From Berberis thunbergii (Eukaryota; Streptophyta; Magnoliopsida; Ranunculales; Berberidaceae), in the NCBI GenBank assembly GCA_003290165.1, contig QNQO01000804.1, positions 1 to 64,000 of the forward strand: a stretch of 64,000 nucleotides of DNA. The letters are read 5' to 3'. Position 1 is the first letter of the stretch. The number at the start of each line of letters is the position of its first letter. A program made the translations under genes and the position numbers. This document shows positions 45,436-58,314 of the stretch, piece after piece. The notes beneath the pieces are model-generated. The model searched no databases. It worked only from the letters and a program-made list of their open reading frames with translations, and was not told where the DNA came from.

Positions 45436-47556
45436 TGTCACGCCTCCGGTTTTTAAACAATCTAAATTAATATATTATTCAAAAATCTCAACATGACAAG
45501 AATAATATAAATGGTACAAACAAAAGACAACTAATAAATAAAATAAACTAACATTTAAGAATCCTTCTTCTCATAACCAATGTCAATATTTACCATGTCT
45601 TAATCCATCAAAATATATCATAAATCAAACCATCTAAGTGTATTACATCAACCGTCCTAAAATCTTGACTTCAAATGAAGAAAATAAAAATGGGTCTTAC
45701 ATTTTATTACCTACGAAATCGATAAAACCTGAAAATTTTGAAAAATGTCCCCAACCACAACTATCGTCTTGAAGCTGGAACCACTTGCCTCCTCCACGCT
45801 CCAAACTAATCCTGATGTGTCTCTCGAGCTACGCTCATTATGAAGGCACCCAAATTTGTAGAACAAATACAAAATTTGGTCAGTATTCAATATTGGTGTG
45901 AGCAAACTTATTTTCAATATAGTACAGCTCATGGTAGAATCACAATTATAAATTATCAACAATAAAATTTTTACCTTAAGGAAGACATGTAGTTCTCATT
46001 CAATGATCGAATGACCTTAAGGCAATCATATAAATGTACTCTCAGAATAATCAATACAGGTTTTTGTGTTATGATATGATGAAGGTTTTCATTTTTATCC
46101 TAGTGTTTCGCTTCTTTTTCACAATCGCACTTTCCTCCTGTCGAATACACCTCACCCAAATGTGTCTCCCTTGCCCTTAAAACCACTCGGAGCATACATA
46201 TCCCAAGTGGGGTTCCACATCGAGGGACATGTCATCTCACCCGAAATTCAATCCATGACAAGTATATCACTATAAGTACATCCAAACTCACAGGGAACGA
46301 TGTACTCATTATGCAATCAAGTCTGCATACTAAAATCATATGCCAAGTAAAAAGCAAGTTTGTATACTACAATCATACTTTTTTTTTCCTTTTCACTTTT
46401 TTTTTCTTGGGGTTGTGGAAAAAAAAACCAACAACAACAAAAACAAAGAGTCAAATGCAGCTTAGCATCAATAAGTCATTAAAACAGTATGTAGCGGTAG
46501 CAGTAAGAGATAAAGACAAATGCATAGAACATAAAAATATTGGAAAAAATTAAAGTTACTTTGGGATTAGGTGGAGACTATTTTATTTGATTTGCAAAGT
46601 AAGAGGGAATGCGGGTGGTATTAAAATATTTTTTTCCGCCAATATCAAACTAAATTCATTGCTGCTACTCTAATAGGTATCCGTGACAGAACTTTCAAAT
46701 GACTTTCAAGTGAGCCCATGAATAAATAAACAATTTGTTTAAAGCTAGCATTCAAAACCAAAGTTCAAATGTAATGGCAGACCAATGGTGTATGAGAAAA
46801 ATAAATCTTAGTATGGCCAAACATATTTGGCAACAACATTTATCATTTTTTAAGAAGATATTGGTTAGAAACAGATAGTCAATGCTATGTTAGAATAAAT
46901 TCAAACCTCATGCGCAACACTACTATGCATATTCAAATGTATGTCTCTATGTCATAATCGATTATGTTTGGACTCTACTTATCTAGATTGTATATTGAAT
47001 TGTGCACTGTTGTGCATGGTTCATGACATGAAGACACCTCAAATTAATATTGTCATTCTATAACAACAATGTTGAAGAAGACAAGAATAATGTTTGGATT
47101 CGACCCACATTGTATAAACAAAGAAAATTTTTAATTAGTTTCCTCAATAGTCATTATTAAGATTGACTCGAAAACCTATTATTCAACAACTTAACATCAC
47201 AGATTGTATAACTAAAACAACAACAACAATACAAAATAGAAAGAGATTGAAGATCAATAGAGCTTCACTCACCTTATTCAAAAACCCAATTGAAGAAATG
47301 TCTTTTTTTCACCTCTTTCATCCTCTTCTTTATGTAGGGTTTTTCCCTTTTTTGTGTATCAAAGAGGTGGATAGGGATTCCAATCTATTTTATAAGATTC
47401 ATATTAGGGTTTCCTAGTTTTTGCTAGATACACCCATTTTCTATTTTTGTAACCTTATAAACCAAATAATAATTTATACAATACAAATAGTTATTATATA
47501 ATCACCAATTACTAAATAAATACTATTTATATTCACATAATTTGGTGGGTATTACA
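45436..47556 (-). repeat. LTR (3' LTR)
   Basis: TGTCACGCC...GGGTATTACA in plus orientation, 2121 bp, aligned end to end with 52422-54787. Internal-side flank reads ATATGCACACCTCAAAAGA, so the polypurine tract (TCTTTTGAGGTGTGC on the minus strand) abuts it. Confidence 0.87.
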
Positions 47557-48240
47557 ATATGCACACCTCAAAAGAATCTCGTCTCGAGATTCAGTAATAT
47601 GAGAGCTAGACAAATAATTTTGGGTGCATCTGTTTTACTTTGTTCTCCAACTCCCAGGTAATTTACTTTCTCGCTCTACTTAACTTTGACCAGGTTTACT
47701 TTCTTTCAACGTAGTTGTTTCACATCATGATCAATTATAATCACATGCCCAATAGTGTAAGTCATGTCCTCATTAAGTTCAATATTTGTAGGTTGAACAA
47801 TCTGGGTGGGGTCTTTCACGTACTTCCTCAACATCGAAACATTAAGGACATTGCGGTTCATCAACAAGCCAGGCGACAATGCAAGCTTATAAGCTAAATG
47901 ACCAACACATCCAACAATTTCAAACGGCCAAATGTAGGGCTCAACTTCCCTTTCATGCCAAATCTCATAACACCTCGCATGGGTGATACCTTCAGAAAAA
48001 CTAAATCGCCAACCGCAAACTTAACACTCCTTCGCTTCTGATTTGCATAACTTTTATGTCTACTCAAAGTAGTTTTTATCATCCCCCTAATAATCTCAAT
48101 CTTTTTTGTCGTCCCCGTAACAATCCATGGATTCAATAATATTGTATCTCCTACCTCTACCCAACAACTAGGGGATCTACACGGCCTAGCATACAAAGCC
48201 TCAACGGGTGCCATGCCAATGCTTGATTGATAACTATTAT
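47557..48240 (-). pseudogene. Integrase C-terminal part with chromodomain-like tail
   Basis: 48214-47894 reads PVEALYARPCRSPSCWVEVG (family: FEALYGRKCRSPLCW), then YANQKRRSVKFAVGDLVFLK and VSPMRGVMRFGMKGKLSP (family: GVMRFGKKGKLSPRFIGPFEIL), all textbook chromovirus integrase tail. A frameshift then gives VGHLAYKLALSP, VLNVSMLRKYVKDPTQ, LVKVK-stop-SEKVN. The last piece may be a relic of the chromodomain-like segment. Broken by stops. Confidence 0.82.
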
Positions 48241-48436
48241 TGTATTTTCGGAAGAATGACTCCTAATAGAAGAAAACAGTATTTAGGAACAACAAGGCAT
48301 GACTCAGCAGACTAGTACTTTGTTTGATTTTTTTAATACAATAACTCCACCAATGGTAAATGATCCTCCCAACTACCACCAAATCCATAATGCAACCTCA
48401 CAACATATCCTCCAAAATTTGATTCACTCTCTCAAT

Positions 48437-49179
48437 TTACCTGTTAGTCTGCGAAAGATATGTAGTGCTCATAGCCAAGTTAGTGCCCATAGCACATTGA
48501 AAGCTTTTCCAAAATGCTGATATAAACAATGAATCTCTATCTAACACATTGGTAATAGGGACACCATGTTTTACCACTTCTTTGATATACATTGTTGCTA
48601 ACTTGTTGGTATTATGACATGCACCAACTGGGATAAAGTGTGCATTATTAATCGAACGGTCAACAATAACCCAAATTGATTCATTACCCCACCGAGATCT
48701 AGACAAACCATTAATAAAATCCATTGAAATGTGTTACCACTTCCACATAGGTATTTCTAGAGGCTGCAATAAACTCAAAGGCGTATGGTGTTCTACTTTC
48801 ACTTGCTGAGAAGTGAAACAATGAGAGACATATTCTCCAGCATCTCGTTTCATGCCTTCTCACAAAAAACTCCTTCTCAAATCATGATACATCTTTGTAC
48901 CCCCTTGATGAATATTACATTGGAACGATGAGCCTCATCCATAATCTCCTTATTTAACACTGCAATATATGTTACACAAAATCTACCATGAAATCGCAAT
49001 CCTCCATTTGCGTAAATTGACCAATCAGTAAGGCAATCATCCAACATATCAACTATCAAATCATTCATTTTACTCATAAGGAAAGGATTGGTGTGTTGCA
49101 CTGAAATGACCCGAGTAATCATAATATGCTTTACTGTCAAACTACAAACATAGGCTCCCCTAGTATGCGTAACAGTCAA
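48437..49179 (-). pseudogene. Integrase zinc-binding and core remnant
   Basis: 48724-48437: MDFINGLSRSRWGNESIWV, IVDRSINNAHFIPV (family: DFI-GLP-S--G-D-IWVIVDRLTKSAHFIPV). This is the start of the integrase core with its first Asp. 49179-48877 includes KEIMDEAHRSNVIF, the DEAH region of the H2C2 zinc-binding module. Fragments are in several frames with stops between. Confidence 0.8.
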
Positions 49180-49289
49180 AACATTATGAGTTGCAATGAC
49201 CTCGATAATTTTTCATTATTGCACCATAAGAGCGGTCAACACACTATGTTGTTTGCTAAGGGCATCCACCACCACATTCCCTTTGCCTG

Positions 49290-50600
49290 GATGGTAAAAG
49301 ATTTCAAAATCATAACTACTAATGAGCTCCATCCATCTATGTTGCCTAATGTTCAAGTCCAGTTGTGAAAATAACTACTTTAAGCTTTTGTGATCAATAT
49401 ACAATTTGAATTTCTCTCCATACAAATAATGTCTCCAAATTTTTAAAACAAAAACCATCGTTGCTAATTGTAAATCATGTGTGGGGTATCACCTCTCATG
49501 TGGCTTCAATTGTTGAGAAGCATAAGAAACTACTTTTTGATTTTGAATCAAGACACAACGCAAACTTGTTCTGCTAGCATCAGTGAACACGACTAACTTC
49601 CCACCACAAGTGAGAATTACTAAAATTAGAGTTGTAGTCCATCTTTGTGTCAACTCTTGGAATGCAAGTTCACAATCATTAGTCCAAATAAACTAGACAT
49701 CTTTTCGGGTCAACCTCATTAATGGTGTTACAATCAACGAAAATTTATCAATAAACCTCCTGTAATATCCGGCCAACCTAAGAAACTCCGAATTTCACTG
49801 GCATTTGTTGGTTGTTTCCATTTTTTAACTGCTGCAACTTTTTCGAAACGACCGCTATCCCTTCACTAGAAATCACGTGCCCAAGAAATTTTACATTTTC
49901 TCCCAAAAGTAACACTTGCTAAATTTGGCATACAACTTGTAATCTCTTAAGGTGTGCAAAACTATTTTCAAATGCTCTCGATGGTCATCCATGTTACCAT
50001 AATATCATCAATGAAAATGATAATGAACTTATCCAGGTACGGGGCAAAAAATATGATTCGTCAAATTCGTAAAAAAAAAAAAAAAAAAAAAAAACATGAG
50101 CATTTATCAATCCAAATGGCATGACTGGAAATTAATATAACCCATACCGAGTATGAAATGATGTTAGAGGTATACACTGTTCTTCAACACCCATCTGGTG
50201 ATATCCAATCCACATATCCAATTGTGAAAATACAACCATCCCTTTAAACTGGTCTAACAAATCATCTATCCTGGGAAGAAAGTGCATATTCATGATGGTC
50301 ACCTTATTCAATTATCTATAATTGATGCACATTCTCAATGTACCATTCTTCTTTGAAACAAAAATAGTTGGTGCATCCTATGGAGAATTACTTGGTCGAT
50401 TAAACCTAGGCATACACACCTCAAAGGGATTAACGACATAGTTACATACAAAATATACACATATAGATAACTATTATAAATAAAATCAACGAAAGAAATT
50501 TCTTACCCCTTCTGAAGTAATTTCTTTTGTTGAACTTTCATCTCATCTAATTGCTTTAGAGTCAATTGATATGCAACTTTTGAAATGGGCACTGCCCCAA
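49290..50600 (-). pseudogene. Reverse transcriptase and RNase H remnant
   Basis: The minus strand gives YLDKFIIIFIDDI near 50036-49998 (the FIDDI catalytic loop), FLGHVIS near 49890, VVFTDASRTSLRCVLIQNQ near 49590-49535 and SYASQQLKPHER near 49530-49495, and [15 protein letters not shown] near 49420-49375. Order and motifs are Ty3/gypsy. A run of 23 A in plus orientation (50070-50095) and many stops interrupt it. Confidence 0.75.
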
Positions 50601-50601
50601 G

Positions 50602-51183
50602 CTACAACTGAATTCGAAATTTGACTTCTGACCTGGTCGGCAATTCGAGATTTTTTTGGAATACATCTACATAATCCTTCACCACCTCAACCATGTTAAT
50701 ATCTTGTTCAGGTTTATCTATAGAGTATAAAGTGTTTGTCATTACTGGATCCCCACAAGGTTCACAAATATGCCTAATCTGCAGGAACCCTGGTGTATCT
50801 ATCCAAACAGTCCTTGCGGCACAATCTAGAGGAACATGGTTTTTACTCAACCAATCCATCCCAAGAATAATATGAAAACCCTCAAAATTCATAACTATCA
50901 AATCCGCAACAAGTATTCGACCCATTAAAGTGATCTCAAAATTTGTGGACCACTCAGATAAAATGACAGAACCTTCTAAGGGTGTCTCAACATATAAGGG
51001 TTTTATAAGTGGCATGGTTTTAAGGTTTTCTTTTTCTACCATTTGACGAGAAATAAAAAAATGTGAATCACCACAATCAAATAATACTCCTAAGCAAAAC
51101 TGAGGGGTAGTGATAGTACCTTCGACATTATCTTGTTTTGGTAAAGTCACAAATGCGTGCGTTGGGACTAGTGGGGCTTGCAA
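50602..51183 (-). pseudogene. Retroelement protease and pol N-terminal part
   Basis: Open for 193 codons. VLFDCGDSHFFIS replaces the family VLFDSGATHSFIS, so the active Asp remains but the DSG triad is DCG, likely inactive. FHIILGMDWLSKNHVPLDCA follows (family: DVILGMDWLS-H-A-IDC). It ends VVKDYVDVFQKNLELPTRSE (family: VV-EFPDVFP-ELPGLPP-RE), the start of RT. Confidence 0.85.
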
Positions 51184-52003
51184 AGCGCGTCGTCCATTAG
51201 GACAATCACGAATGACTTGCCCTGACTTACCACATCTATAACATGACCTATGAATAGGAGCCTAACCCCTTGGTGTTGCAGGTGCTTGAGGTCTAGGGAC
51301 ATAGTGTCGAGGTTGTTGATATGGACCCTGCTGGCCCTGGTTCTAAAATCTCGGTATCTGCCACTGCTATCCTTGAGTCCTAAAACCACCCTGCGGCTTG
51401 AATCCTCACTGGAACCCAACTCCTCCCTGGGCCTTTGTTGAAACTGAACTTTAGATTGGAACCTCGGTTGATCCTGAAATCCTGATCCTTGATGATTCTG
51501 ATGATAAGGCCTGTACTTACTCTACTCTCAGTTTCGAGGTGAAAGTGAGTTTCTAGATGGTTCACTTACCTTTTTTCTCCTTAGCTTCTCGAAAAAGCGG
51601 CTTCTTCTTTTTCAAACTTGAGAGTTAGGTATAAAACTTTGTCATAGGGTTATTTATCAAAGGGTAAAAGAGATTTTGATAAATAATGGCCTAAACCCAT
51701 GATTACCGTTTGGTTCTTCTTTACAATAGTATCCACCAAATACGAAGCATAACGAGTCAACTCATTAAACTTAGGCACATATTGAGTCATGATCTTTGTA
51801 CCTTGAGTCAAGCTATGAAATTCTGAAGCCAATTGAGATTTCTCAGCTTTAGATACAAACCGGCTATCAAATTTAGACTTAAAAGTCTCCCAAGTCATAG
51901 TGGTCGTATCCATATACTCCTTGATAGAATCCCACCAATATCTGACATCCCCATCCAAATTATGGGCAGCTAACTCTTGTTTCTGCACCTCAGTTATTTG
52001 CAT
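51168..52003 (-). pseudogene. Gag with retrotrans-gag core and decayed zinc knuckle
   Basis: 52003-51650 has RYWWDSIKEYMDTTTMTWET and FKSKFDSRFVSKAEKSQLAS and EFHSLTQGTKIMTQYVPKFN, the gag core (family: WW--------TW--F---F---Y-P-----K--EF--L-QG--SV--Y---F--L). Downstream, a broken basic QP-rich stretch leads to CYRCGKSGQVI-like sequence in the 51250-51190 region, a CCHC knuckle split by a stop. The first in-frame Met at 52003 is probably internal. Confidence 0.8.
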
Positions 52004-52404
52004 CCTATTAAATATCGTTTCACATTTTCGAATCTATTTCTCAGTTGCAATAGGTTCATTCTCTCCATTGAATCTCTGACCACCTAGATTATCAAACTCC
52101 TTATTTCTCCTAACAAATGGGTTACCATGATTCTCCTGGTGATTGTTCTGAACAAGTTGCAAAAGTTGTGTCATCATAACTCCCACATCTACCTGAACCA
52201 TGTTAGGATTCTCTCTTTGAACATTCGAACTGTTTGTCCCATTAATATTATTTCACACATTAGCACCATTCAATAATCGAGTATTTGCCATCACCTTCAA
52301 GCATAAAATAAATAGATCGTTAATACTCAATAATCCATAATGTTCATAAACATTACCACATTTTCGAGGATCACCTAGACCTACCCCAGATCTAGGGTAA
52401 CCTG

Positions 52405-52418
52405 ATGCTCCGGTACCA
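52405..52418 (-). other. Primer-binding site, tRNA-iMet type, degenerate
   Basis: Minus strand TGGTACCGGAGCAT, three bases inside the LTR end. It is similar to TGGTATCAGAGC, complementary to the 3' end of initiator tRNA-Met. Confidence 0.65.
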
Positions 52419-52421
52419 AAA

Positions 52422-54787
52422 TGCCACTCCACGATTATTAAACAATCTAAATTAATACATTATTCAAAAATCTTGGCACGACAAGAATGATTTAAATGGT
52501 ACAAACAAAAGATAACTAATAAATAAATAAATAAATAAAAACTAACATCTTCAAAATCCTCAACATTTTCCACGTCTTAATTAATCAAAATAAAACATAA
52601 ATCATACCATCTAAGTGTATTGCATTAATCTGTCCCAAAATCTTGACTTCAAATAAAGAATAGAAATGGATCCTACATCTTATTACCTAAGAAATCGATA
52701 AAACCTGAAAACTTTGAAAAATGCCCCCAACCACAACTACCGCCTCTAAGGTGGAAACGCTTGTTTCAACGCTCCAAACTAACCTTGATGTGTCTCTCGG
52801 GCTGAGCCCATTAGGAACGATCCAAATTTGTAAAACAAATACAAATTTTGGTCAATATTTCAATATTGGTGTGAGCAAACTTATTTTCAATATAGTACAC
52901 TTCATGGTAGAATCTCACAATTATAAAATACCAACAATAAGTGTTTGACCTTAAGGAAGACATATGTAGTTCTCATTCAATGAATAAATGAGCATTTAGT
53001 TTTTTCCCTCAAGGTAATCATACAAACATACTATCAAAATAATTACTATAGGTTTTTGTGTTATGATATGATCAAGGTTTTCATTTTTATCCTAGTGTTT
53101 CAATTCGCAATCACACTCTCCTCTTGTGTCGAACACACATCACCTAAGTATACATCTTTTGCCTTTGAAACCACTTGAAGCGTAAAAGTCCCAAGCGAGG
53201 TGCCACATCAAGGGACATGTCATCTCACCCTAAATTTGATCCATGGCAAGTATATCTCTATACGTACAGCCAAACTCACATGGAACGGTGTACCGAGATG
53301 CAAGCAATCTGCATAATAAAATCATATATCAAGCTATACAAGCAAGTCTGCATACTACAATTATACTTTTATTTTCTATTTTTTTCACTTTGTTCTTGGA
53401 GTTATGGAAATTAGCATAAAACAACTAAGGGTCTGTTTGGTTGCATGAAAAATAGACATAGAAATTGTAACTATTTTTATGAATCCGATTTTGAGGCCTC
53501 CCCCTCGGACTTGGATTCTCATGAGTAGTGGGAAAACATTTTTATGAAAAATTGATTTCCTGTTAATAAATAGACAACAAAACAGTGGAAATTTGCATAA
53601 AAAAAGAAAATGGCTAACCAAACAGACCCTAAATGTCAAATGCAGCTTAGCATCAATACAAATCAATAAACAAGTATGTAGCGGTAGTACAAAGAGACAA
53701 AGAAAATGCAAGAACAAAAAAATATTGTAAAAAAAATTGACAAGTTCATTTGAGATTTAGGTGGAGACTATTTTATTTAATTTGTTAAGTATGAGGGAAT
53801 GTGGATGGTATTAAATTAATTTTTCCTGCCAATACCAAACTCAGTTCATTGCTCCTACTCTAATAGGTATTTGTGACAGGTTAAAGACTTTCAAGTGAAT
53901 CTATGAATAAATTAAAGTCATATTTTTTTAAAGCTAGCAGTCAAAACCAAGGTTCAACAATAATGGTTGACCAATGGTGAATGATCAAAATATTTTCTTA
54001 ATATGGTCAAACATATTTGGCAACAACATTTATTGTATTTTTTTTAGAAAAAGATGTTGCTTAGAAACAGATAGTCAATGCTAAGTTATACACATGTTTA
54101 GAGAGAGTGACGCATATTTTGAAACCATGTACATCGACGTAGAATAAATGCAAACTCCATGCGCAACACTAATCTGCATATTCAAATGTATGTCTTTATG
54201 TCATAATCGATTATGTTTGGACTCTACTTATTCTGATTGTATATTGAACTGTGCATTGTTGCGCATGGTTCATGACCTTGTCGATGAAGACCCTCAAATT
54301 AACATTGCCATTCAATAACAACATTGTTGAAGAAGACAAAAACAATGTTTGGATTCGACCCACATTATACAAACTATGAAAATTTTGAATTGGCTTCCTC
54401 AACAGTCACTCTTTAGATCGACTCGAAAACCTATTATTCAACAACTTAATATCACAGATTGTATAACCAAATCAACCATTTCACTCACCTTATTCAAAAT
54501 CTCAATATTAAAGAAAGGCCTTTTCTTCTTTCACCTCTTTCATCCTGTTTTTTACGTAGGGGTTTTCTCCATTTTTTGTGTATCAAAGAGGTGACTAGGT
54601 AGTCCAATTTTTTCTATAAGATTGTTATTAGGGTTTACTATTTTTTTTGCTAAACACACTCACTTTCTATTTTTTTAACCTATACAAACAAAACAATAAT
54701 TTACACAATATATATAGTTATTATATATATATCAATAATTTCTAAATACATACTATTTATATTTCACATAATTTGGTGGGTATTACA
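52422..54787 (-). repeat. LTR (5' LTR) containing a MITE insertion
   Basis: TGCCACTCC...GGGTATTACA; 2366 bp, i.e. 245 bp longer than its partner. 204 of those bases are the MITE at 53429-53629 plus its TAA duplication. A further short insertion lies at about 54090-54145. Homology to 45436-47556 extends over the rest. Confidence 0.87.
53429..53629. mobile_element. PIF/Harbinger-type MITE, copy 1
   Basis: Starts GGGTCTGTTTGGTTGC and ends GCTAACCAAACAGACCC. Flanked by TAA at 53426-53428 and 53630-53632, the TWA target duplication of PIF/Harbinger. 201 bp. The partner LTR (near 46450) lacks it. No coding capacity. Copy 2 is at 59615-59813. Confidence 0.9.
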
Positions 54788-56420
54788 GTTCGATATAATC
54801 TTTATGTTAGATATAGTTCATGAGACATTTCAACTCGACTATCCTTGCACTATAAGCTAAATTAGAATAATTTGAAGTTGATGAATGATATATTTAATTA
54901 GAAAGTTTTAGAATAATAGTGGAGACTTAACCCTTGTGAGTTTTGAGCCATTATATTTTTCTTGAAGGTTATTCAATAAACTCTTATTTTCTTGAGTTTG
55001 CATTATCTCATTGATGATCTCATTATTGTTGTTTCTTTTATTGATTGCTTTGAGAATAACATTAAAATCAAGTCATTACACTAAAACTTATTGGTTTATT
55101 CAGTTGAGGTGTCATAAATTGATTAGAACTTAGAAAGTGATTTATACATTTTTCTTTAAACCGTTCTCTAGCCTTTTAGCCTACCCAGTAATAAATATAT
55201 GTTTCCAGTCCTTTAAGCTTTTGAATAGCCTTTTTCTTTGCTTACTACAGTCTTTTAAGCCTTTGACTAGTCTTTTCTTTGCTAACTCATTCACCATACC
55301 TATTCCAAGTATGCAGTAATACCAGATATTATTTTTATCCTCACCCAATTTCTCTGAGAATGTGTATTGTAAGATATATTTTTGGAATGAGCAAATAGAA
55401 ATAGTGGAAACCAGATATTCCATAAAGGTTGAAATGTTTTATTGTGTAGAAGGGGAAAATCATGTCATTTCGAAAAAGAAAAAAAAATTGATGCTTCAAA
55501 TGAAATATATGAAAAAGAATTGAGAAGGAAGAAAATTAGTGGTGTACAACATTGATTTATTCTTCTGTGCCCTATGTCTTTATTAAAGAGTGCATTCATT
55601 CATAGAAAATTTTGTATATCCTTTTAAATTTGTGTTAGCCATAGTCCAACCCTTCCTTATAACCTAATAAAGACCTAATTGATCTTAAGTAAATCTTCGG
55701 CCCGTAGATGTGAAGATTGAATATACAATAACTATAATGTTTGATCCAATATTTTCAAAAGTAATTGAAATTCTTGTCCATGAGTTCATATTCATTTCAG
55801 TTTTTTAAAAAACAAATTCCATTATAATATATGTGAGATGTTTGTGTTTCCAAAATTTACTTTTTTCCTCACAAATAAACTGAGTGACAAATACTCAATT
55901 TTCGAGTGCTTTATTTATCAATGACATAAGAGATTTGTAGTGGAAGTGTATTTTATAAAGGCTATTTAGTCGTGTCTTTACTATGAAATAGAGAGTTATG
56001 TTGATAAGGTTATACACACACATATTTCGAGTTAAGAATGATGATGAAATTTATTTAACCTTTTGATACTATTAAATTTTTGTCATAGTTTGTTGTTATA
56101 CTATGGTGAAATTGTTAGTTAGTTATTTTTCTTGAAATTTTTGGCAATTAAAATATTACTGAGGAAAATAAAGAAGAGTGACTAAATTTTTGCATTTTTG
56201 TAGAAAGTAGGTTTTCTTTTATTAATTGAAACAATAATGTTTGTGGGTAACATTTCTAGAACCCTATCACGAGATTATAACTTGTCCACTAGAGGTATCT
56301 ATGAGTTCAAAGCCTTGTTGCACATTTAAGGTAAGTGTAATCGATGATTCCTGCAAAAGTGAGTTAGGATTTTAATTTTTTTTGTTTTGCTCGAAGACTA
56401 GCAAAATATAGATTTGGGAG
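54788..56420. other. Intergenic and retrotransposon 3' spacer, no gene recognised
   Basis: Only short frames. The part after about 56210 is similar to 27840-28024 and ends in a purine tract (GATTTGGGAG, 56411-56420), so it is the 3' end of an LTR retrotransposon internal region. Confidence 0.45.
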
Positions 56421-57740
56421 TATTTAATATTCACATAATTGATACATAAAATACATTTTAACTTATATTTGTTAGTCTTTCAAGTATTGTATTTTATTCT
56501 AATAATTTCATTTTCATATTTTGTAGGAATTAGAGATAAAATGATGAAATTACATTAGTGCAGTGACTTTGGAAAGACGAGTATTGAACACATGAAGTGG
56601 CACGGAAGGTCAGACGAAATCCAATTAAAACTGAACAACCCATTCCTTCGTATTAACCTAAGCCCAAGTTAAAAAAAAAATAAAAAAAAATAAAACTTCC
56701 CCCTCCTCTATTCTCCCTGTTCTTCCTCTCCATCTCGCCATCTAACTGCCACCCATCTCGCCACCAACACTTATTTCTCGCCAGACTTGCACCCTTGATC
56801 TCGTCGTTTCTTCCTATCCTCACCATTTCAGCCTCTCCTCTCCATCACGTCAAATCTTCTTCCTCCTTTCTTGGCAGACACAGAGGAAACCATCGTCCCT
56901 CACAAGCCACCTTCTCTTCCCCACAGCCAACGATGATCTCGCCCTCCATCTCTTATCAAACATTTCTTTTCCACCTCGCCTCAACCAAACAACCACGAAC
57001 GCCTCCCTCTCGCCTACAACCTCTCCAATCGCCCCCACTTTTCCTTTCTATCATGCCCTCTCATCACACCTCACTCTTATCTTCCTCTGATCCTCTTTCT
57101 TCATCTTGCCCTGTTTCTGCGCACTCTTATTTCTTCTTCTCGCCTTGCTTCTTCTTGAATCTTGGTAGCCACAGACACAACAGCCAGCCATGATCTTATC
57201 GTTTTCTTCTACCACCACATCTTCATCCAGCACCACAGATTTGTCACCAACTCTGATTGTTTTTCTCCATCTCGTCTTTGCAGACACAAAGTCATCACAA
57301 CAACCAACAATCTCTTTCTAGCGAACACGACAATAATCCATGGCACAAGCCATCCACGTCTTTTGTGAAGTAGATTCGTTGAGGAGATGGAGTTAACCAC
57401 AACCCTAAGTGCAATCATCTCAGCCATGAGTTTCTAAATCTCGCGGCGAGGTGAAGATGAAACCATGGGTTTCTAGAGTTAATTTAATTTAAGTTGTTCT
57501 TTGTGTTTCATTGTTAGATACAATCAATTTATGAATATTGACGAATTACTTTCAACAATTATATCAAACTTGTCAATGGGGTACTATCTCAACAATAGAT
57601 ATGTGGCGGATGGAATTGTAGGTTCAGGGTTCGAACTTTGCAGATGGCATCTAAGGTGGGATGGGTTAAGGGACAAAAAAAGTTATATCGAACTTGATAT
57701 CTACAATACTCAGTAGTTAGAGTGCTCTTTGTAAGTATTC
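56421..57740 (+). repeat. LTR-like sequence
   Basis: Begins after the purine tract with TATTTAATATTCACATAATT, similar to the LTR-like start at 15753 (TGATAACCACATAATT). It continues with a related 'TTTTGTAGGAATTAGAG / TTTTGTAGAATGTGGAG' section and a CT-rich leader (56700-57300). Frames in the CT-rich leader (56795-57193 plus, 57051-57287 minus) are low complexity and are not called genes. The end of this LTR is not defined. Confidence 0.45.
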
Positions 57741-57742
57741 AA

Positions 57743-58314
57743 CAGTGTTCTAAAAATTTGCCTAGGTGGCCGCCTAGCCGCTAGGCGTTAGAGAAACGCC
57801 CAGATTAATGGTTGGACGGGTTCTGGGCAGTCTGAGCAGTCTAGGTGGTCTGAGCGAGTTTTATTTATTTATTTAAAATAAGGCTGATTGTGTTCTTATT
57901 TTAATTTTTTTCCTATTTTTTTAAAATAAACAATTTAATTGTTTTTTATTCAGTATATGTCTGAATGTAGCAAATGATGATTACATAATGAAATTCTCAA
58001 AAGATATGTCAGTACCAATTTTAGTAATGTAGATTTTATCTAACATGACTGAGGTCATTCATGCAATTTGAAGAAAAATAAAATAGTACGTTTGGATATT
58101 TGTCCTCAAATTCAACTTTGTACAAAGTATCCATCATGACCAACTTCAGTCATTTGAGTTTTAATAAATTTTGTTCATGATTGTTAATTTTTCATGTTTT
58201 TAAATTTTGCATATGTATCTTGACATTAAATTTGATGTAATTGATAAGGTATTATGCTTAACTTTTGTAAATTATTAAAGTTATAATACAAAACCTAAGA
58301 CCGCTGTCAGGACT
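57743..58314 (+). repeat. hAT-like terminus, left end only
   Basis: CAGTGTTCTAAAAATTTGCC followed by GC-rich CTAGGTGGCCGCCTAGCCG, similar in type to the ends of the hAT element at 23496-24618. I find no inverted right end and no duplicated 8 bp, so it is a fragment or its right end lies beyond other insertions. The rest of the stretch is AT-rich. Confidence 0.45.

Larger units (their letters stand above)
45436..54787 (-). mobile_element. Full-length, decayed Ty3/gypsy element (chromovirus-like)
   Basis: Two LTRs, 45436-47556 and 52422-54787, flank minus-strand gag, protease, RT, RNase H and integrase, in the order of Ty3/gypsy. A primer site like tRNA-iMet (see 52405-52418) and an integrase tail followed by an EDMTYTIGH...RKKVNLVKVK-like weak chromodomain suggest the Tekay/Del group of chromoviruses, by memory of that group. 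All frames carry several stops. The flanks TTTTG (left) and GTTCG (right) do not match well, so the target duplication has decayed or the ends recombined. Confidence 0.87.

Noticed and set aside
56795..57287. Overlapping frames of 132 (plus) and 78 (minus) codons
   Set aside because: CT-rich leader-like DNA of an LTR-like region, low-complexity product, no family.
57600..57650. Box-B-like GGGTTCGAACTTTG suggesting another SINE or tRNA
   Set aside because: No box A at a suitable distance and no tail.
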